Both the position numbers and the translations under genes were made by a program. Source: CADCTQ01 sp963844325 (GTDB taxonomy: Bacteria > Bacteroidota > Bacteroidia > Cytophagales > 172606-1). Taken from it: a stretch of DNA of 64,000 nt. The notes under the pieces were generated by a model. It worked only from the letters and a program-made list of their open reading frames with translations. It was not told the DNA's origin and did no database searches. The DNA is taken from positions 6,510,001 to 6,574,000 of the forward strand of contig CAWJNV010000002.1 in the NCBI GenBank assembly GCA_963844325.1, read 5' to 3'. How positions within the stretch are numbered: position 1 is the first letter of the stretch; each line of letters opens with the position of its first letter. Below are positions 40,684 to 49,064 of this stretch, piece after piece.

Positions 40684-40945
40684 TTTTGTTTATGGTTGAT
40701 CTGCTATTGAAGTTCTGTATGATCTGCGCTTTTCCTTTTAGCTAATTCTGTTCCACGAGGATAAACAAGCCATTATGTCATCATTTAGGCAAAACAGAGG
40801 ACTGAGTATGACCATTTGTCACCAACAGACAGCTAACCGTGGCATGAAACATCACCAAGCGACCAACGGAGTCTTCGGGAATGGGAGCAACGAACCGGGA
40901 AAGACTGCTAAAACTTTTCTGGCAGATTATTTGTCTATACATTAA

Positions 40946-41323
40946 ATGTCTATACAAACATTTATGAAAAAGGTTAACTTTACCCGGATTTACAGCGACG
41001 AGGCCGGTGACTCCCGGTTCGGAGAAATGCCGGTACCCTTGGAGGAAAAAGGTGAAATTGGTTCGCTTTCAGCGGCTTACCCCGTAGAAGCCCTGAGTTT
41101 CCGCACCACCGAGGCCAGTTACGACTACGACTTCCACCCCGCCCCGGCCCGCCAGTTCATCGTGTTGCTCGACGGGGAAATCGAGATCGGCACCAGCACC
41201 GGCGAAAAGCGGACCTTCAAAGGGGGCGACGTGCTGCTGGTGGAAGACACGACGGGCAAAGGTCACCGGACCCGCCAGTTGAGCCCGGGCACCCGCCGGT
41301 CGCTGTTTATTACGCTTGCTTAA
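40946..41323 (+). CDS. Small cupin-domain protein
   Basis: A 125-residue protein (119 if the second ATG at 40964, MKKVNFTRIY, is used). The beta-barrel features are FHPAPARQFIVLLDGEIEI and FKGGDVLLVEDTTGKGH, the two half-cupin motifs, with histidines and a glutamate available for metal. It stands directly before the ring-cleaving dioxygenase gene (34 nt) in the same direction, suggesting a role in the same aromatic/quinone detoxification unit. Confidence 0.82.
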   Translation: MSIQTFMKKVNFTRIYSDEAGDSRFGEMPVPLEEKGEIGSLSAAYPVEALSFRTTEASYDYDFHPAPARQFIVLLDGEIEIGTSTGEKRTFKGGDVLLVEDTTGKGHRTRQLSPGTRRSLFITLA

Positions 41324-41357
41324 TCATTAATTGTCCATTATTTACCCAAACAAAGCC

Positions 41358-42299
41358 ATGTCACGACTCATCAATGGATTGCACCACGTAACGGCCCTGG
41401 CCGGCGGTGCGCAGAAAAACGTAGACTTCTACGCCGGCATCCTGGGCCTGCGTCTGGTCAAGCGGACCATCAACTTTGACGCACCGGACGTGTACCACCT
41501 CTACTACGGCGACGAGCACGGCAGCCCGGGTTCCATCATGACGTTTTTCCCGTACGGCCAGATCGCCCGGGGCCGCAAAGGCACCAACCAGCTCACCTAC
41601 ACGTCCTTCTCCATCCCCACGGCCGCCCTCGGCTTCTGGATGGACCGGCTCTCGGCGCAACACGTGGCCTTCGACAAGCCGCAGCAGCGGTTCAACGAAA
41701 CCTTCCTGCGCTTTGAGGACTACGACGGCCTGGGCATCGAACTGGTAGCCAACGACGAAGACAACCGTGCCGGCTGGAGCAACGGCGTGATTGACCCGGC
41801 GCTGGCCATCAAGGGCTTCCACGGGGTTACGCTGCACGAAACCCGGGGCGAACCCACCCTCAAACTCCTCACCGACCTGATGGAACACCGCGTGGTGGCC
41901 GAAGGGGAAGGCCGGTACCGGCTCCAGGCCGGCGACGGCGACCCGGGTACGTACGTGGACGTGATCATCACGCCGGGCCTGCGGGGCTTGCAGGGGGCGG
42001 GTACGGTGCACCACGTGGCCTTCAGCACCGACAGCGACAAGACGCAGCTCCAGATCCGGGAACGGCTCGACGAGGCCGGGCTGTCCGTAACGCCGGTGGC
42101 CGACCGCAACTACTTCCATTCGATCTACTTCCGCGAACCCGGCGGCGTGCTCTTTGAGGTGGCGACCAACCCGCCCGGCTTTGCCATCGACGAAGCGCCG
42201 GAACAACTGGGCGCCAAACTAATGCTCCCCGAGTGGTACGAGCCCCGCCGCGCCACCATCGAAAAGGGCCTCGAACCCATTGAAGTAAAGCCGTTTTAA
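41358..42299 (+). CDS. Ring-cleaving dioxygenase, VOC superfamily (MhqO-like)
   Basis: A 313-residue protein with two VOC modules. The N-terminal module starts INGLHHVTALAGGAQK (His9/10) and the second contains GFHGVTLHE, TVHHVAFS and LFEVATNPPGF, which provide the 2-His-1-Glu Fe/Mn site. This is the MhqO/MhqA type that opens hydroquinone or catechol rings. ATG at 41358 fits the family start; the frame is open 27 nt further. The hydrolase gene follows 73 nt downstream, after a 22 bp palindrome. Confidence 0.9.
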   Translation: MSRLINGLHHVTALAGGAQKNVDFYAGILGLRLVKRTINFDAPDVYHLYYGDEHGSPGSIMTFFPYGQIARGRKGTNQLTYTSFSIPTAALGFWMDRLSAQHVAFDKPQQRFNETFLRFEDYDGLGIELVANDEDNRAGWSNGVIDPALAIKGFHGVTLHETRGEPTLKLLTDLMEHRVVAEGEGRYRLQAGDGDPGTYVDVIITPGLRGLQGAGTVHHVAFSTDSDKTQLQIRERLDEAGLSVTPVADRNYFHSIYFREPGGVLFEVATNPPGFAIDEAPEQLGAKLMLPEWYEPRRATIEKGLEPIEVKPF

Positions 42300-42301
42300 T
42301 G

Positions 42302-42323
42302 GGATAGGGTTAAAACCCTATCC
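42302..42323. repeat. 22 bp palindrome, one-base variant of the 29.8 kb pair
   Basis: GGATAGGGTTA|AAACCCTATCC directly follows the dioxygenase stop codon, and the next bases TACTG also match those after the copy at 29833. Confidence 0.7.
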
Positions 42324-42372
42324 TACTGATAACGAACAACTAGCAACGACCAACGAACAACTTACCACCCTT

Positions 42373-43002
42373 ATGGCACCTACCCTACACCGCGCCGACC
42401 GCCTGCAAACCGGGGGCGTACCGGCGGCGGAAGCCCGGAAACTCATGATCATGGTCCACGGCCGGGGCGCCGACGCCCACAGCATCCTGCAACTGGCGCC
42501 GTACCTGGAAACCGAAAACGTGGCCTTCCTGGCGCCCCAGGCCACCGGCAACACCTGGTACCCGTATTCGTTTCTGGCGCCGATGGCCGACAATGAGCCC
42601 GGCATCTCGTCGGGTCTGGCCGTGCTCAAAGAGATCGTGGACGCACAACTGGCGGCGGGCTTCGCCCCGGAACAGATTTACCTGCTGGGCTTCTCGCAGG
42701 GCGCCTGCCTGATGCTGGAGTTTGCCGCCCGCAACCCGCGGCCCTACGGTGGGGTGTTCGGCCTGAGCGGCGGGCTGATCGGTCCGCCCGGCACGCCGCG
42801 CGACTACCCGGGCAGCTTCGGCGGCGCCCCCGTGTTCCTGGGTTGCAGCGACGTGGACAGCCACATTCCCAAAGCCCGGGTGCTCGAAACCGCCGACGTG
42901 CTCACCCGGATGGGCGCCGCCGTTACCACCCGGCTCTACCCCAACGCCCCGCACACCATCCTGGAAGACGAGATCGAAGCCGTGCGTAAAGGAATCAAAT
43001 AA
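42373..43002 (+). CDS. Phospholipase/carboxylesterase-type alpha/beta hydrolase (MhqD-like)
   Basis: A 209-residue hydrolase. MIMVHGRGAD at 25-34 is the oxyanion strand, GFSQG at 106-110 holds the nucleophile Ser108, an Asp in GCSDVD (160/162) and His194 in APHTI complete the triad. Together with the dioxygenase before it, this resembles the MhqO-MhqD pair of quinone-stress operons. It is cytosolic, with no signal. The IS3 element starts 318 nt downstream. Confidence 0.9.
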   Translation: MAPTLHRADRLQTGGVPAAEARKLMIMVHGRGADAHSILQLAPYLETENVAFLAPQATGNTWYPYSFLAPMADNEPGISSGLAVLKEIVDAQLAAGFAPEQIYLLGFSQGACLMLEFAARNPRPYGGVFGLSGGLIGPPGTPRDYPGSFGGAPVFLGCSDVDSHIPKARVLETADVLTRMGAAVTTRLYPNAPHTILEDEIEAVRKGIK

Positions 43003-43084
43003 AGGAGACCGGAGACGGGAAGAAGGGAGACGGGAGGAGGATCGGGAAGGAGGCTGGGGCGTGGCTCCGTTTCAAGGGAGGATA

Positions 43085-43240
43085 GGGTTTAAACTATCCT
43101 ACATGGCCTCACCCCCGGCCCCTCTCCCAAGGAGAGGGGAGAAGAACCTGTTTTATAACAACCTGTTTGACAAACTTTTACGTCTCCCCTCTCCTTGGGA
43201 GAGGGGCCGGGGGTGAGGCCATGTAGGATAGTTTAAACCC
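43085..43240. repeat. 58 bp perfect inverted repeat
   Basis: Arms 43085-43142 and 43183-43240 are exact reverse complements around a 40 nt AT-rich loop. The arms contain GTTTAAAC and a CCTCACCCCCGGCCCCTCTCC core. The flanks up to 43320 are simple GGAGACGGGAGG-type purine/pyrimidine repeats with no ORF; this fills the gap before the IS element. Confidence 0.88.
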
Positions 43241-43371
43241 TACCCCCCCTCCCGATCCTCCTCCGTTCTCCTTTCCTCCGGTCTACGGTCTCCTTTGGTT
43301 TCTGTCTCCTCCGGTATCCGTGAGGTGGACCCCAAAATCCGGACAGTGGAGTTGCTTAGCTTAGCAAAACC

Positions 43372-43674
43372 ATGACCCAGAAAACAAGTAGCACCAAGCG
43401 CCGCAAGTACGATGCCGACTTCAAGGCAGAAGTACTAAAAATGGTGGCTTCCGGCAAGCCAGTCACGGAAATCTCCCAAGCTCTAGGCATTGGGGAGAAC
43501 ATCATTTACCGCTGGAAGAGTAAGCAGCGGCAAGTGTCGTCTCAGCAGGGCAAAGCTGGCCAGCTAACCGATGTATGGCAGGAGGTGGACCAACTGCGGG
43601 AAAAACTCCGTCAGACGGAGCTAGAACGCGACATTTTAAAAAAAGCCTTAGCCATTTTCAGCCGAGCGACTTAA
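43372..43674 (+). CDS. IS3-family transposase OrfA
   Basis: A 100-residue DNA-binding protein. Residues 8-55 form a helix-turn-helix (KYDADFKAEVLKMV, PVTEISQALGIGENIIYRW), followed by a leucine-zipper helix (VDQLREKLRQTELERDILKKAL). Its 3' end has the sequence TTT TAA AAA AAG CC in the region of -1 frameshifting, so a part of ribosomes should produce an OrfAB fusion. Confidence 0.92.
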   Translation: MTQKTSSTKRRKYDADFKAEVLKMVASGKPVTEISQALGIGENIIYRWKSKQRQVSSQQGKAGQLTDVWQEVDQLREKLRQTELERDILKKALAIFSRAT

Positions 43675-43676
43675 AG

Positions 43677-44564
43677 ATGCTCTACGAGTTCATCGAGCAG
43701 GTTGAAGCCGAGTTTCCCGTCAACCAGTTGTGCAACATCTTGCGGGTGAGCCGCAGTGCGTACTACGATTGGAAAGCGGGTCGTACTCATCAGCCTACCA
43801 GCCAGCAGCAAGAGCAACTGGCCAAGGTTGAAAAGGCTTTCTGGCGCCACAAGCGGCGCTACGGCAGTCGTAGACTGGTGAGTGAGTTACAGGAAATGGA
43901 TCTGGAGATCGGGCGCAAAAAAGTACGAAGACTCATGAGCATACAGGGATTAGTAGCCATTCAGCCCAGAAGTTTCGTGCCCAGAACTACCGATAGTAGG
44001 CATGGAAAACGAGTATCGGCTAATCTATTGCTGGAAGTGCCCCTACCAGAGGGACCCAATCGAATCTGGGTGGGTGATATTACCTATATTCCCCTGGTCA
44101 ACGGGCAGTGGGCCTACCTGGCTACCTGGATGGACTTATACTCTAGAGTAATAGTGGGCTGGCAACTAGATGACAATATGGAAGAAGAGTTAATTATCAA
44201 GGCTTTAGCCAAAGCACTAGCGTGGCGTGAGCCGGCTGCTGGCCTGATTGTTCATTCTGATCGGGGCGGCCAGTACGTGGGCAACCAGTTCCGAAAGCTG
44301 CTCGATCAACATGACTGCCTCCAGAGTATGTCGAGGGCCGATGATGCCTATGATAACGCCTTTGCCGAATCGTTCTTCTCACGCTTCAAGACTGAATTAC
44401 TTCAAGACGGAACCTTTATAAACCTGGAAGACGCCCGAACCGAAATATTTGAATTCATTGAAATGTACTATAATCCCATCCGCAGACATTCCTCTTTGGG
44501 ATACCGCAGCCCTCTCAATTTTGAGAAGTTTTATTACCAAAATCATTCTCTTAACTTGCAATAG
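43677..44564 (+). CDS. IS3-family transposase OrfB (DDE integrase domain)
   Basis: Given here from the first in-frame ATG after OrfA (295 residues), although it is probably made as a -1 frameshift fusion from the A7 tract at 43638-43644. An HTH_21-like region (RRYGSRRLVSELQEM) comes first. The rve domain carries the catalytic triad: Asp in VGDITYIPL, Asp in HSDRGGQY and Glu in NAFAESFFSRFK. The end LGYRSPLNFEKFYY is typical. No frame damage was seen. Confidence 0.9.
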   Translation: MLYEFIEQVEAEFPVNQLCNILRVSRSAYYDWKAGRTHQPTSQQQEQLAKVEKAFWRHKRRYGSRRLVSELQEMDLEIGRKKVRRLMSIQGLVAIQPRSFVPRTTDSRHGKRVSANLLLEVPLPEGPNRIWVGDITYIPLVNGQWAYLATWMDLYSRVIVGWQLDDNMEEELIIKALAKALAWREPAAGLIVHSDRGGQYVGNQFRKLLDQHDCLQSMSRADDAYDNAFAESFFSRFKTELLQDGTFINLEDARTEIFEFIEMYYNPIRRHSSLGYRSPLNFEKFYYQNHSLNLQ

Positions 44565-44660
44565 AACTGTCCGTCAAAAGGGGACCACCCCACCGGTCTT
44601 CTTTTTTGAACCAAGCCGTGCATTATTTGTTACAAGCTTATTGCTAAAAGCTACCACCGC

Positions 44661-45233
44661 ATGAACATTGCTATCATTTCCGCAAGTACGCGCCTGGGCA
44701 GGCAGACGCACAAGGCCGCCCTGGGTTTGCACAAGTACCTGCAACAGTTTGAACACGTGCAACCCGTGCTGGCCGACCTGCTCGAGTACAAGATTCCCCT
44801 GTTCGAAGAAACCCTGATGCGGCATCCCGACCCTTCGGACGCCCTGCGCGACCTGGGGGACATCCTGACCCGGGCCGATGCCATGTTGTTCGTAACGCCC
44901 GAGTACAACGGCAGTTACTCACCGGCCCTCAAAAACGCGGTGGATCACTACAACAAGACCGAATTTGCCCGCAAGGCCGTGGGCATTGTGACGGTCACGA
45001 CCGGGTCGATGGGCGGCGTACGGGCGGGCCTGGCGCTGCAACACCTCATCCTGGCGTTGTTTGCCTTCCCTACGCCCCAGATGCTGCTCGTGCCATCCGT
45101 CCAGACCAAGTTTGACGAAGCCGGCAACCTGCTCGACCCGGCCTTCGAAAAAAACATCGCCAACTTCATGAAGGAATTCCTGTGGCTGGCCGAAGCGGTT
45201 CACGAAAAGAAGACAGTGAACAGTAATCAGTGA
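44661..45233 (+). CDS. NADPH-dependent FMN reductase
   Basis: A 190-residue flavodoxin-like reductase. IAIISASTRLGRQTHK at 3-18 binds FMN phosphate, VTPEYNGSYSPALKNAVDH is the family signature, and TVTTGSMGGVRAG lies near residue 115. The product reduces FMN, quinones or azo compounds. It lies downstream of the IS element and likely belonged to the dioxygenase-hydrolase unit. The last residues TVNSNQ and the stop codon are encoded by the adjacent heptad repeat, so the ancestral C-terminus may have been different. Confidence 0.92.
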   Translation: MNIAIISASTRLGRQTHKAALGLHKYLQQFEHVQPVLADLLEYKIPLFEETLMRHPDPSDALRDLGDILTRADAMLFVTPEYNGSYSPALKNAVDHYNKTEFARKAVGIVTVTTGSMGGVRAGLALQHLILALFAFPTPQMLLVPSVQTKFDEAGNLLDPAFEKNIANFMKEFLWLAEAVHEKKTVNSNQ

Positions 45234-45320
45234 GCAGTAATCAGTAATCATTGGTCGGTCGGATCCAATAACGCACGTGCATCCACTGATTACTGCTCAC
45301 TGATTACTGTTCACTGTTCC
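45213..45320. repeat. Stop-to-stop heptad hairpin between FMN reductase and SRPBCC genes
   Basis: CAGTGAA/CAGTAATCAG units form both arms. The left arm codes for the last six residues and stop of the plus-strand gene; the right arm codes for the last Gln and stop of the minus-strand gene. The centre is a 35 nt unrelated segment with GGATCC. Confidence 0.85.
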
Positions 45321-45771
45321 AGGATGTTTTTAAGGGCCGCCAGGTATTTCTTCATGGTAGCTTTCGTGTAGAAATGTACTACCAGCCGGGGCAGGCCAAA
45401 CCCCAGCCCGTGCTTCACAACGGCCGGGTCGAACTGAAGCCGGTAGACCACCCGGGTACGGTTGCCGGGCAAGGGCTCACCTCCCGCGTGTTGCGCGACC
45501 AGAACGGGCTGGCGGCCGTGGTTTCGCTGGCAACCGACCGGCCCGGCGCCAAGGCCACGCATTGCAGTACCGAAACGTGCCGGGGCACTTTCTTCGACAG
45601 GAAAGACACTTCCGTGATTTCGGTTTTTTCCCGGACGGACGGCGTACTCAACTGCACATCCTGTATTTCGGCGCGCCACCTGGGGTCGTTGGTGTAGTTG
45701 GCGAGGTAGTCGAACACCGTTTTGGCGTCCCTGGCGATTTGGATGGTCGCCTTTACGTCGATGGGCTGCAT
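45311..45771 (-). pseudogene. SRPBCC (START-like) family gene with frameshift
   Basis: The 5' part encodes MQPIDVKATIQIARDAKTVF and continues to RNTREV; the 3' part in another frame continues LPGNRTRVVYRLQFD to the stop. Restoring one G near 45479 (GAGGTGAGCCC to GAGGTGGAGCCC on the minus strand) would give a continuous protein of about 152 residues. Both halves match SRPBCC proteins, which bind hydrophobic ligands. It is either a recent pseudogene or a sequencing error. The last Gln and the stop are repeat-derived. Confidence 0.8.
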
Positions 45772-45807
45772 CTGGCTGGGTATGGGAAGTTGGGTAAGTA
45801 CCTGCTG

Positions 45808-46215
45808 CTACTGCGCTGATTTCTTTTTCCCGGGCTTCGCGGCGTGCTCCTGCACCCTGAATGCCACGATTTTGCGGATGAGGTCGAGCGGCATGGGCTG
45901 GTCGAGGGGAAACTGCGCCGACCCCTTGGCGCCTTTGTACCTGGCAAGTTCGGCTTCGAAGGCTTCGATGCCGCTGGGGGTTGGGTAAAACCCGATGTGG
46001 TGTTTGAAAGCCGCAAAGTGTACCAGGTTGCCTTGCAGGACGTAGGTGGGCATGGCGTACTTGATGGTTTCGGTTGCCCCCGGTGCCGCTTCCCGCACGG
46101 TCGCCCGGATCTGTTGCAGCAGTTTCTGAATGTCTTCCGGGAAACCGGCGATGTACGCGTCAACGGTAGTGGGTTGGGGAGTGTTCATGGCGTTCGGTTG
46201 GGTGATAGTGGACAT
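45808..46215 (-). CDS. DUF1801 domain-containing protein
   Basis: A 135-residue protein (126 if ATG at 46188, MNTPQPTTVDAY, is used). TVDAYIAGFPEDIQKLL near the N-terminus, ETIKYAMPTYVLQGNLVHFAAFKHHIGFYPTPSG in the middle and a lysine-rich end are typical of DUF1801 proteins, a cystatin-like fold with iron-chaperone relatives. It belongs to the minus-strand unit with AraC and VOC genes. Function unknown. Confidence 0.88.
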   Translation of the reverse strand: MSTITQPNAMNTPQPTTVDAYIAGFPEDIQKLLQQIRATVREAAPGATETIKYAMPTYVLQGNLVHFAAFKHHIGFYPTPSGIEAFEAELARYKGAKGSAQFPLDQPMPLDLIRKIVAFRVQEHAAKPGKKKSAQ

Positions 46216-46264
46216 GTTGCGGAGGCCCGCAGTCAGCCCGTAAAGCACGTGGTGAAAAAGCGGC

Positions 46265-47062
46265 CTACGCAAGCAGGTGAAAGGGGTTGTTGCTTTTGCG
46301 CAACCGGTACTGTTTGGGAGTAATGCCCGCAAAAAGCTTGAAAATGCGGCAGAAATGGGACTGGTCGTAAAACCCGGCCAGGTACGCCACCTCGGTAAGC
46401 GAAAGGTCCTCCACGTGGATGAGCCTGACGGCGTGCATGAATTTTTTGTAGACGACCAGTTCCTCGGCCGAGACGCCGTACAGGCTGTGCACGATGCGGT
46501 TGAGGTGCCGGGGGGAGTAGTACACCTGCCCGGCCAGGCGGTCTACCGTCTGGAAGGGTTCTACGCCATCGGCCAGGAACAGGTCCGACAGCCGCTGCGA
46601 CCGTCCGCCGTCGGGTTGCGCCAGGACCGGGAGGTGTTTCTCCGCCAGTTGCACCCGTTCCCCGAACGAGGCCGCCTCGATGAGCTGGTGCCAGAGGGTA
46701 CTGAACGCCGGCTTGATGAGGGCCAGGTCAATGGTGTTGTTCTTTGCTTCGGCGGGCATGATGCCCAGCAGGCTGTGCACCATGTGGGGGTAAAGCCGGA
46801 CGCCGAACAGGTGCTGCTGGCCCTCGTACCGGGCCTCAACCACCTGGGTATTGATTCCCTGGATGAAGCACCGGGGCGCCTGCATGGGCGTGCGGGAGTG
46901 GGGCAACACGCCGTGGATCGTACCGGAAAAGTTAAAAACGATTTCAACGATGCCCTGCGGCATGATCACTTCGAGTACGTCCCGCTGGCCCAGCACTTCC
47001 CACATCTCCGTGACGTACTCGCGGAGTGGTGAGTGGACGGGCAGGTGCCTGTGCAGTTTCAT
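46265..47062 (-). CDS. AraC family transcriptional regulator
   Basis: A 265-residue regulator. The N-terminal DUF6597-like ligand domain starts MKLHRHLPVHSPLREYV, and the C-terminal two-helix-turn-helix domain includes LAGQVYYSPRHLNRIVHSLYG and DLSLTEVAYLAGFYDQSHFCRIFKLFAGITPKQY, the AraC signature. ATG at 47062 is preferred over more distant starts, which extend into non-conserved sequence. It probably controls the DUF1801/SRPBCC/VOC genes around it. Confidence 0.91.
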   Translation of the reverse strand: MKLHRHLPVHSPLREYVTEMWEVLGQRDVLEVIMPQGIVEIVFNFSGTIHGVLPHSRTPMQAPRCFIQGINTQVVEARYEGQQHLFGVRLYPHMVHSLLGIMPAEAKNNTIDLALIKPAFSTLWHQLIEAASFGERVQLAEKHLPVLAQPDGGRSQRLSDLFLADGVEPFQTVDRLAGQVYYSPRHLNRIVHSLYGVSAEELVVYKKFMHAVRLIHVEDLSLTEVAYLAGFYDQSHFCRIFKLFAGITPKQYRLRKSNNPFHLLA

Positions 47063-47237
47063 GGGCCTTGCTTTGTTTTCACGCAAAGTTAACGCTTCCA
47101 AGGAGGTTAATTTTTTACTTCTCTCCAAATTCATCCCGGAACGGCCGGATGAATTTTTCATTTTCTGATCCATCTTTTCATCAAGGGCCCCCCTTTGGGT
47201 AAGTGTCTGCACCGCTGCGGTTTTACCACTCCGTATG

Positions 47238-47591
47238 CTATTGTTGTTTTTGATTCAACTCCACTGATCTGCCGTCCGGGTCTTTCACCACGGCCCCGTA
47301 TCCCCACTCGGTTTGTTTCGGCTCGGCGGCTACGGGTACTCCCGCTGCTTTCATGCGTTGGATTGTCTCATCGAGTCCTTCGACGGTGAATCCCACCCGG
47401 GTGGTTGCATCAACCTTTTCGATTGACTTCGGCAGCGGGTATACCTCGAATACGGCTGGTCCAACGCGGGCCGAAAAGTGAATCGGGCCGTTTCCGTGCT
47501 TCTCTTCCCGGAATCGTAATCCCAGCGCCTCGTAAAAGTCTCTTACCCGTTCGGGTTGATGGGTTCTGATGACCACCAGGGAGAGTTGCAT
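47238..47591 (-). CDS. VOC family protein
   Basis: A 117-residue single-module VOC protein: MQLSLVVIRTHQPERVRDFYEALGL, a glutamate in AVFEVYPLP, and the terminal VVKDPDGRSVEL. Glyoxalase/bleomycin-resistance fold; substrate unknown. ATG at 47591 corresponds to the family start; the longer frame overlaps the upstream gene. 25 nt separate it from the preceding VOC gene. Confidence 0.87.
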   Translation of the reverse strand: MQLSLVVIRTHQPERVRDFYEALGLRFREEKHGNGPIHFSARVGPAVFEVYPLPKSIEKVDATTRVGFTVEGLDETIQRMKAAGVPVAAEPKQTEWGYGAVVKDPDGRSVELNQKQQ

Positions 47592-47616
47592 CGTTTCTTC
47601 GTGCTTGGATTGTGGT

Positions 47617-48012
47617 TTATTGCCCCGATTTTTGGGTTCCGACGGCCCAGACATTGCCGGCAAAATCCAGAAAAGAACCCCTCAAATCCGGGTCGCCTTC
47701 TTTTTGCTGGGGTTCCTGGTCCACCGGGCAGCCGAGTGCAACCGCCTTTTTGAAAGTAGCCACGGCATCGGGCACGTACACGTGCAGGAGCAGTTGATTG
47801 GCCGGGTAGGTGCTGCTGGCGTCGGCCAGCATGATGACTGAATCGTCAATCTGTACCTCCGCGTGCATGACCGAACCATCCGGGTTGTCAAATCTGCGCA
47901 CCTCCCGGGCATCAAAAATCCCTTTGAGCAAGTCGATCAGTCTGGCAGCCCCCTCTACGATCAGGTAAGGCGAAACGGAATTGTACCCCTGCGGTTTGTA
48001 GGAATGATGCAT
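47617..48012 (-). CDS. VOC family protein (PhnB-like)
   Basis: A 131-residue protein of the PhnB-like VOC branch: NSVSPYLIVEGAARLIDLLKGIF, VMHAEVQIDDSVIMLAD, QLLLHVYVPD and FLDFAGNVWAVGTQ. The acidic residue that binds metal in glyoxalase I is replaced, so it may be a non-metal binding member. First gene of the minus-strand cluster that ends in the SRPBCC gene. Confidence 0.87.
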   Translation of the reverse strand: MHHSYKPQGYNSVSPYLIVEGAARLIDLLKGIFDAREVRRFDNPDGSVMHAEVQIDDSVIMLADASSTYPANQLLLHVYVPDAVATFKKAVALGCPVDQEPQQKEGDPDLRGSFLDFAGNVWAVGTQKSGQ

Positions 48013-48071
48013 TGTGTAGCTGTTTTAAAACCTGATGTAACTCGTGTTTTTTGCCGGCACGTGCCTGCCAA

Positions 48072-48614
48072 CTAAAATTTCCTCAGCATCTCTTCAATTT
48101 GCGTGTAAACGCTGTTCAGGAATGACTTCTTTTTTTCAACCATTACGGGTCTGACGCACACGCCGCCCATTCTGCCTTGCAATGGCGAAAACAACGTATC
48201 CGCCAGTGGTTCAGCCGTGGGGACGGCAGGCTGCGCAATAACCGTAACGGGCTTGGGGGCAACGGGACTGATTTCTACCATTGGCCTGGCAGTCAGGGTA
48301 TCCGCAGTTTGGGCTTTGCTGGTAAAACCAATCAGTATGCCCACGAAGCTTGCCGCCAGGCTGTACATCCCAAAAACCTTTTTCGGTTTTTCCCGGCTTA
48401 CGATGTCGCGGTCGGTTTGCTGCCCCGTAAAGCTGCCGCAAACTTTACCGGAATGGTCTTTGAAATACCGCAGCAACTCCTGGTCACTCATGCGGGTAAA
48501 ATCGACCACCAGTTGTTGACACGAACCGCAGAACCGTCCCCCCTCCCGGGGTGTCAAATCCTGCCATTGCTGGGCGCAAGGCGCTGATACAGTTATCCTA
48601 ATAGCTTTCTTCAC
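48072..48614 (-). CDS. Conserved Bacteroidota protein with Cys-rich N-terminal motif
   Basis: A 180-residue protein. The first 60 residues contain CAQQWQDLTPREGGRFCGSCQQLVVDFTRMSDQE, a cysteine-rich signature seen in many uncharacterised Bacteroidota proteins, and a further VCGSF. A transmembrane segment follows (FGMYSLAASFVGILIGF near 80-97), then a proline-rich periplasmic part. It is probably membrane-anchored with a cytosolic metal-binding domain. Function unknown. Confidence 0.8.
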   Translation of the reverse strand: MKKAIRITVSAPCAQQWQDLTPREGGRFCGSCQQLVVDFTRMSDQELLRYFKDHSGKVCGSFTGQQTDRDIVSREKPKKVFGMYSLAASFVGILIGFTSKAQTADTLTARPMVEISPVAPKPVTVIAQPAVPTAEPLADTLFSPLQGRMGGVCVRPVMVEKKKSFLNSVYTQIEEMLRKF

Positions 48615-48734
48615 GGCTTTATTTCATTTAGTTGTAGCCAGCAGACCAAGGCCACCCGGCGGCATCGCCCATCGCCTCTTGCATCGGCGCCGTGGCAGTG
48701 TGCGGACCGTAATGCTTGCTGCCGGGCGCATTCT

Positions 48735-49064
48735 TTATTGATTTATTTCTTTTATCATTTCTTTCAAAGTCTTGTCGTCCACACTATCGATTTCTGATTT
48801 GTCGTAAATAGTCAGTAAGTAGATTTCACTTTCCTCCGTTATCAGATAAGTAATCACGCGTAACCCGCCTCGCTTGCCTTTCCCTTTGCTTTTCACGGCA
48901 ACTCGTACTTTGTATGCATTGTGGCCGAGGCTTTTTCCTTGCGTGGGATTGGCAATCAAATCCTGCTCAAACGTTCGTAGTTCAGCGGCTAACGAACTGT
49001 ATTTCTTGAGCAAAGTCTTGGCTTGTCTTTTGAAACGGGGCGTAGGAATTACTTTATAGCTCAT
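48735..49064 (-). CDS. Type II toxin, RelE/ParE superfamily
   Basis: A 109-residue basic protein: MSYKVIPTPRFKRQAKTLLKKY at the start, the ANPTQGKSLGHNAYKVRVA core and GLRVITYLITEESEIYLLTIYDKS, typical of RelE/YoeB-like ribonuclease toxins. It overlaps the antitoxin gene by 11 nt, the antitoxin being first. The toxin resembles the one at 49998-50333 in the SKGKGKRGGLRVITYL segment, so the two modules are related. AT-richer than its surroundings. Confidence 0.9.
   Translation of the reverse strand: MSYKVIPTPRFKRQAKTLLKKYSSLAAELRTFEQDLIANPTQGKSLGHNAYKVRVAVKSKGKGKRGGLRVITYLITEESEIYLLTIYDKSEIDSVDDKTLKEMIKEINQ

Larger units (their letters stand above)
43321..44592 (+). mobile_element. IS3-family insertion sequence, apparently intact
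   Basis: Imperfect terminal inverted repeats of about 27 bp start TGAGGTGGACCCC at 43321 and end GGGGACCACCCCA at 44592, both inner ends reading GGACAGT. The element opens TG and closes CA. CCG on both sides is a likely 3 bp target duplication. It encodes OrfA and OrfB with an A7 slippage site between them. It separates the hydrolase gene from the FMN reductase gene. Confidence 0.9.
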
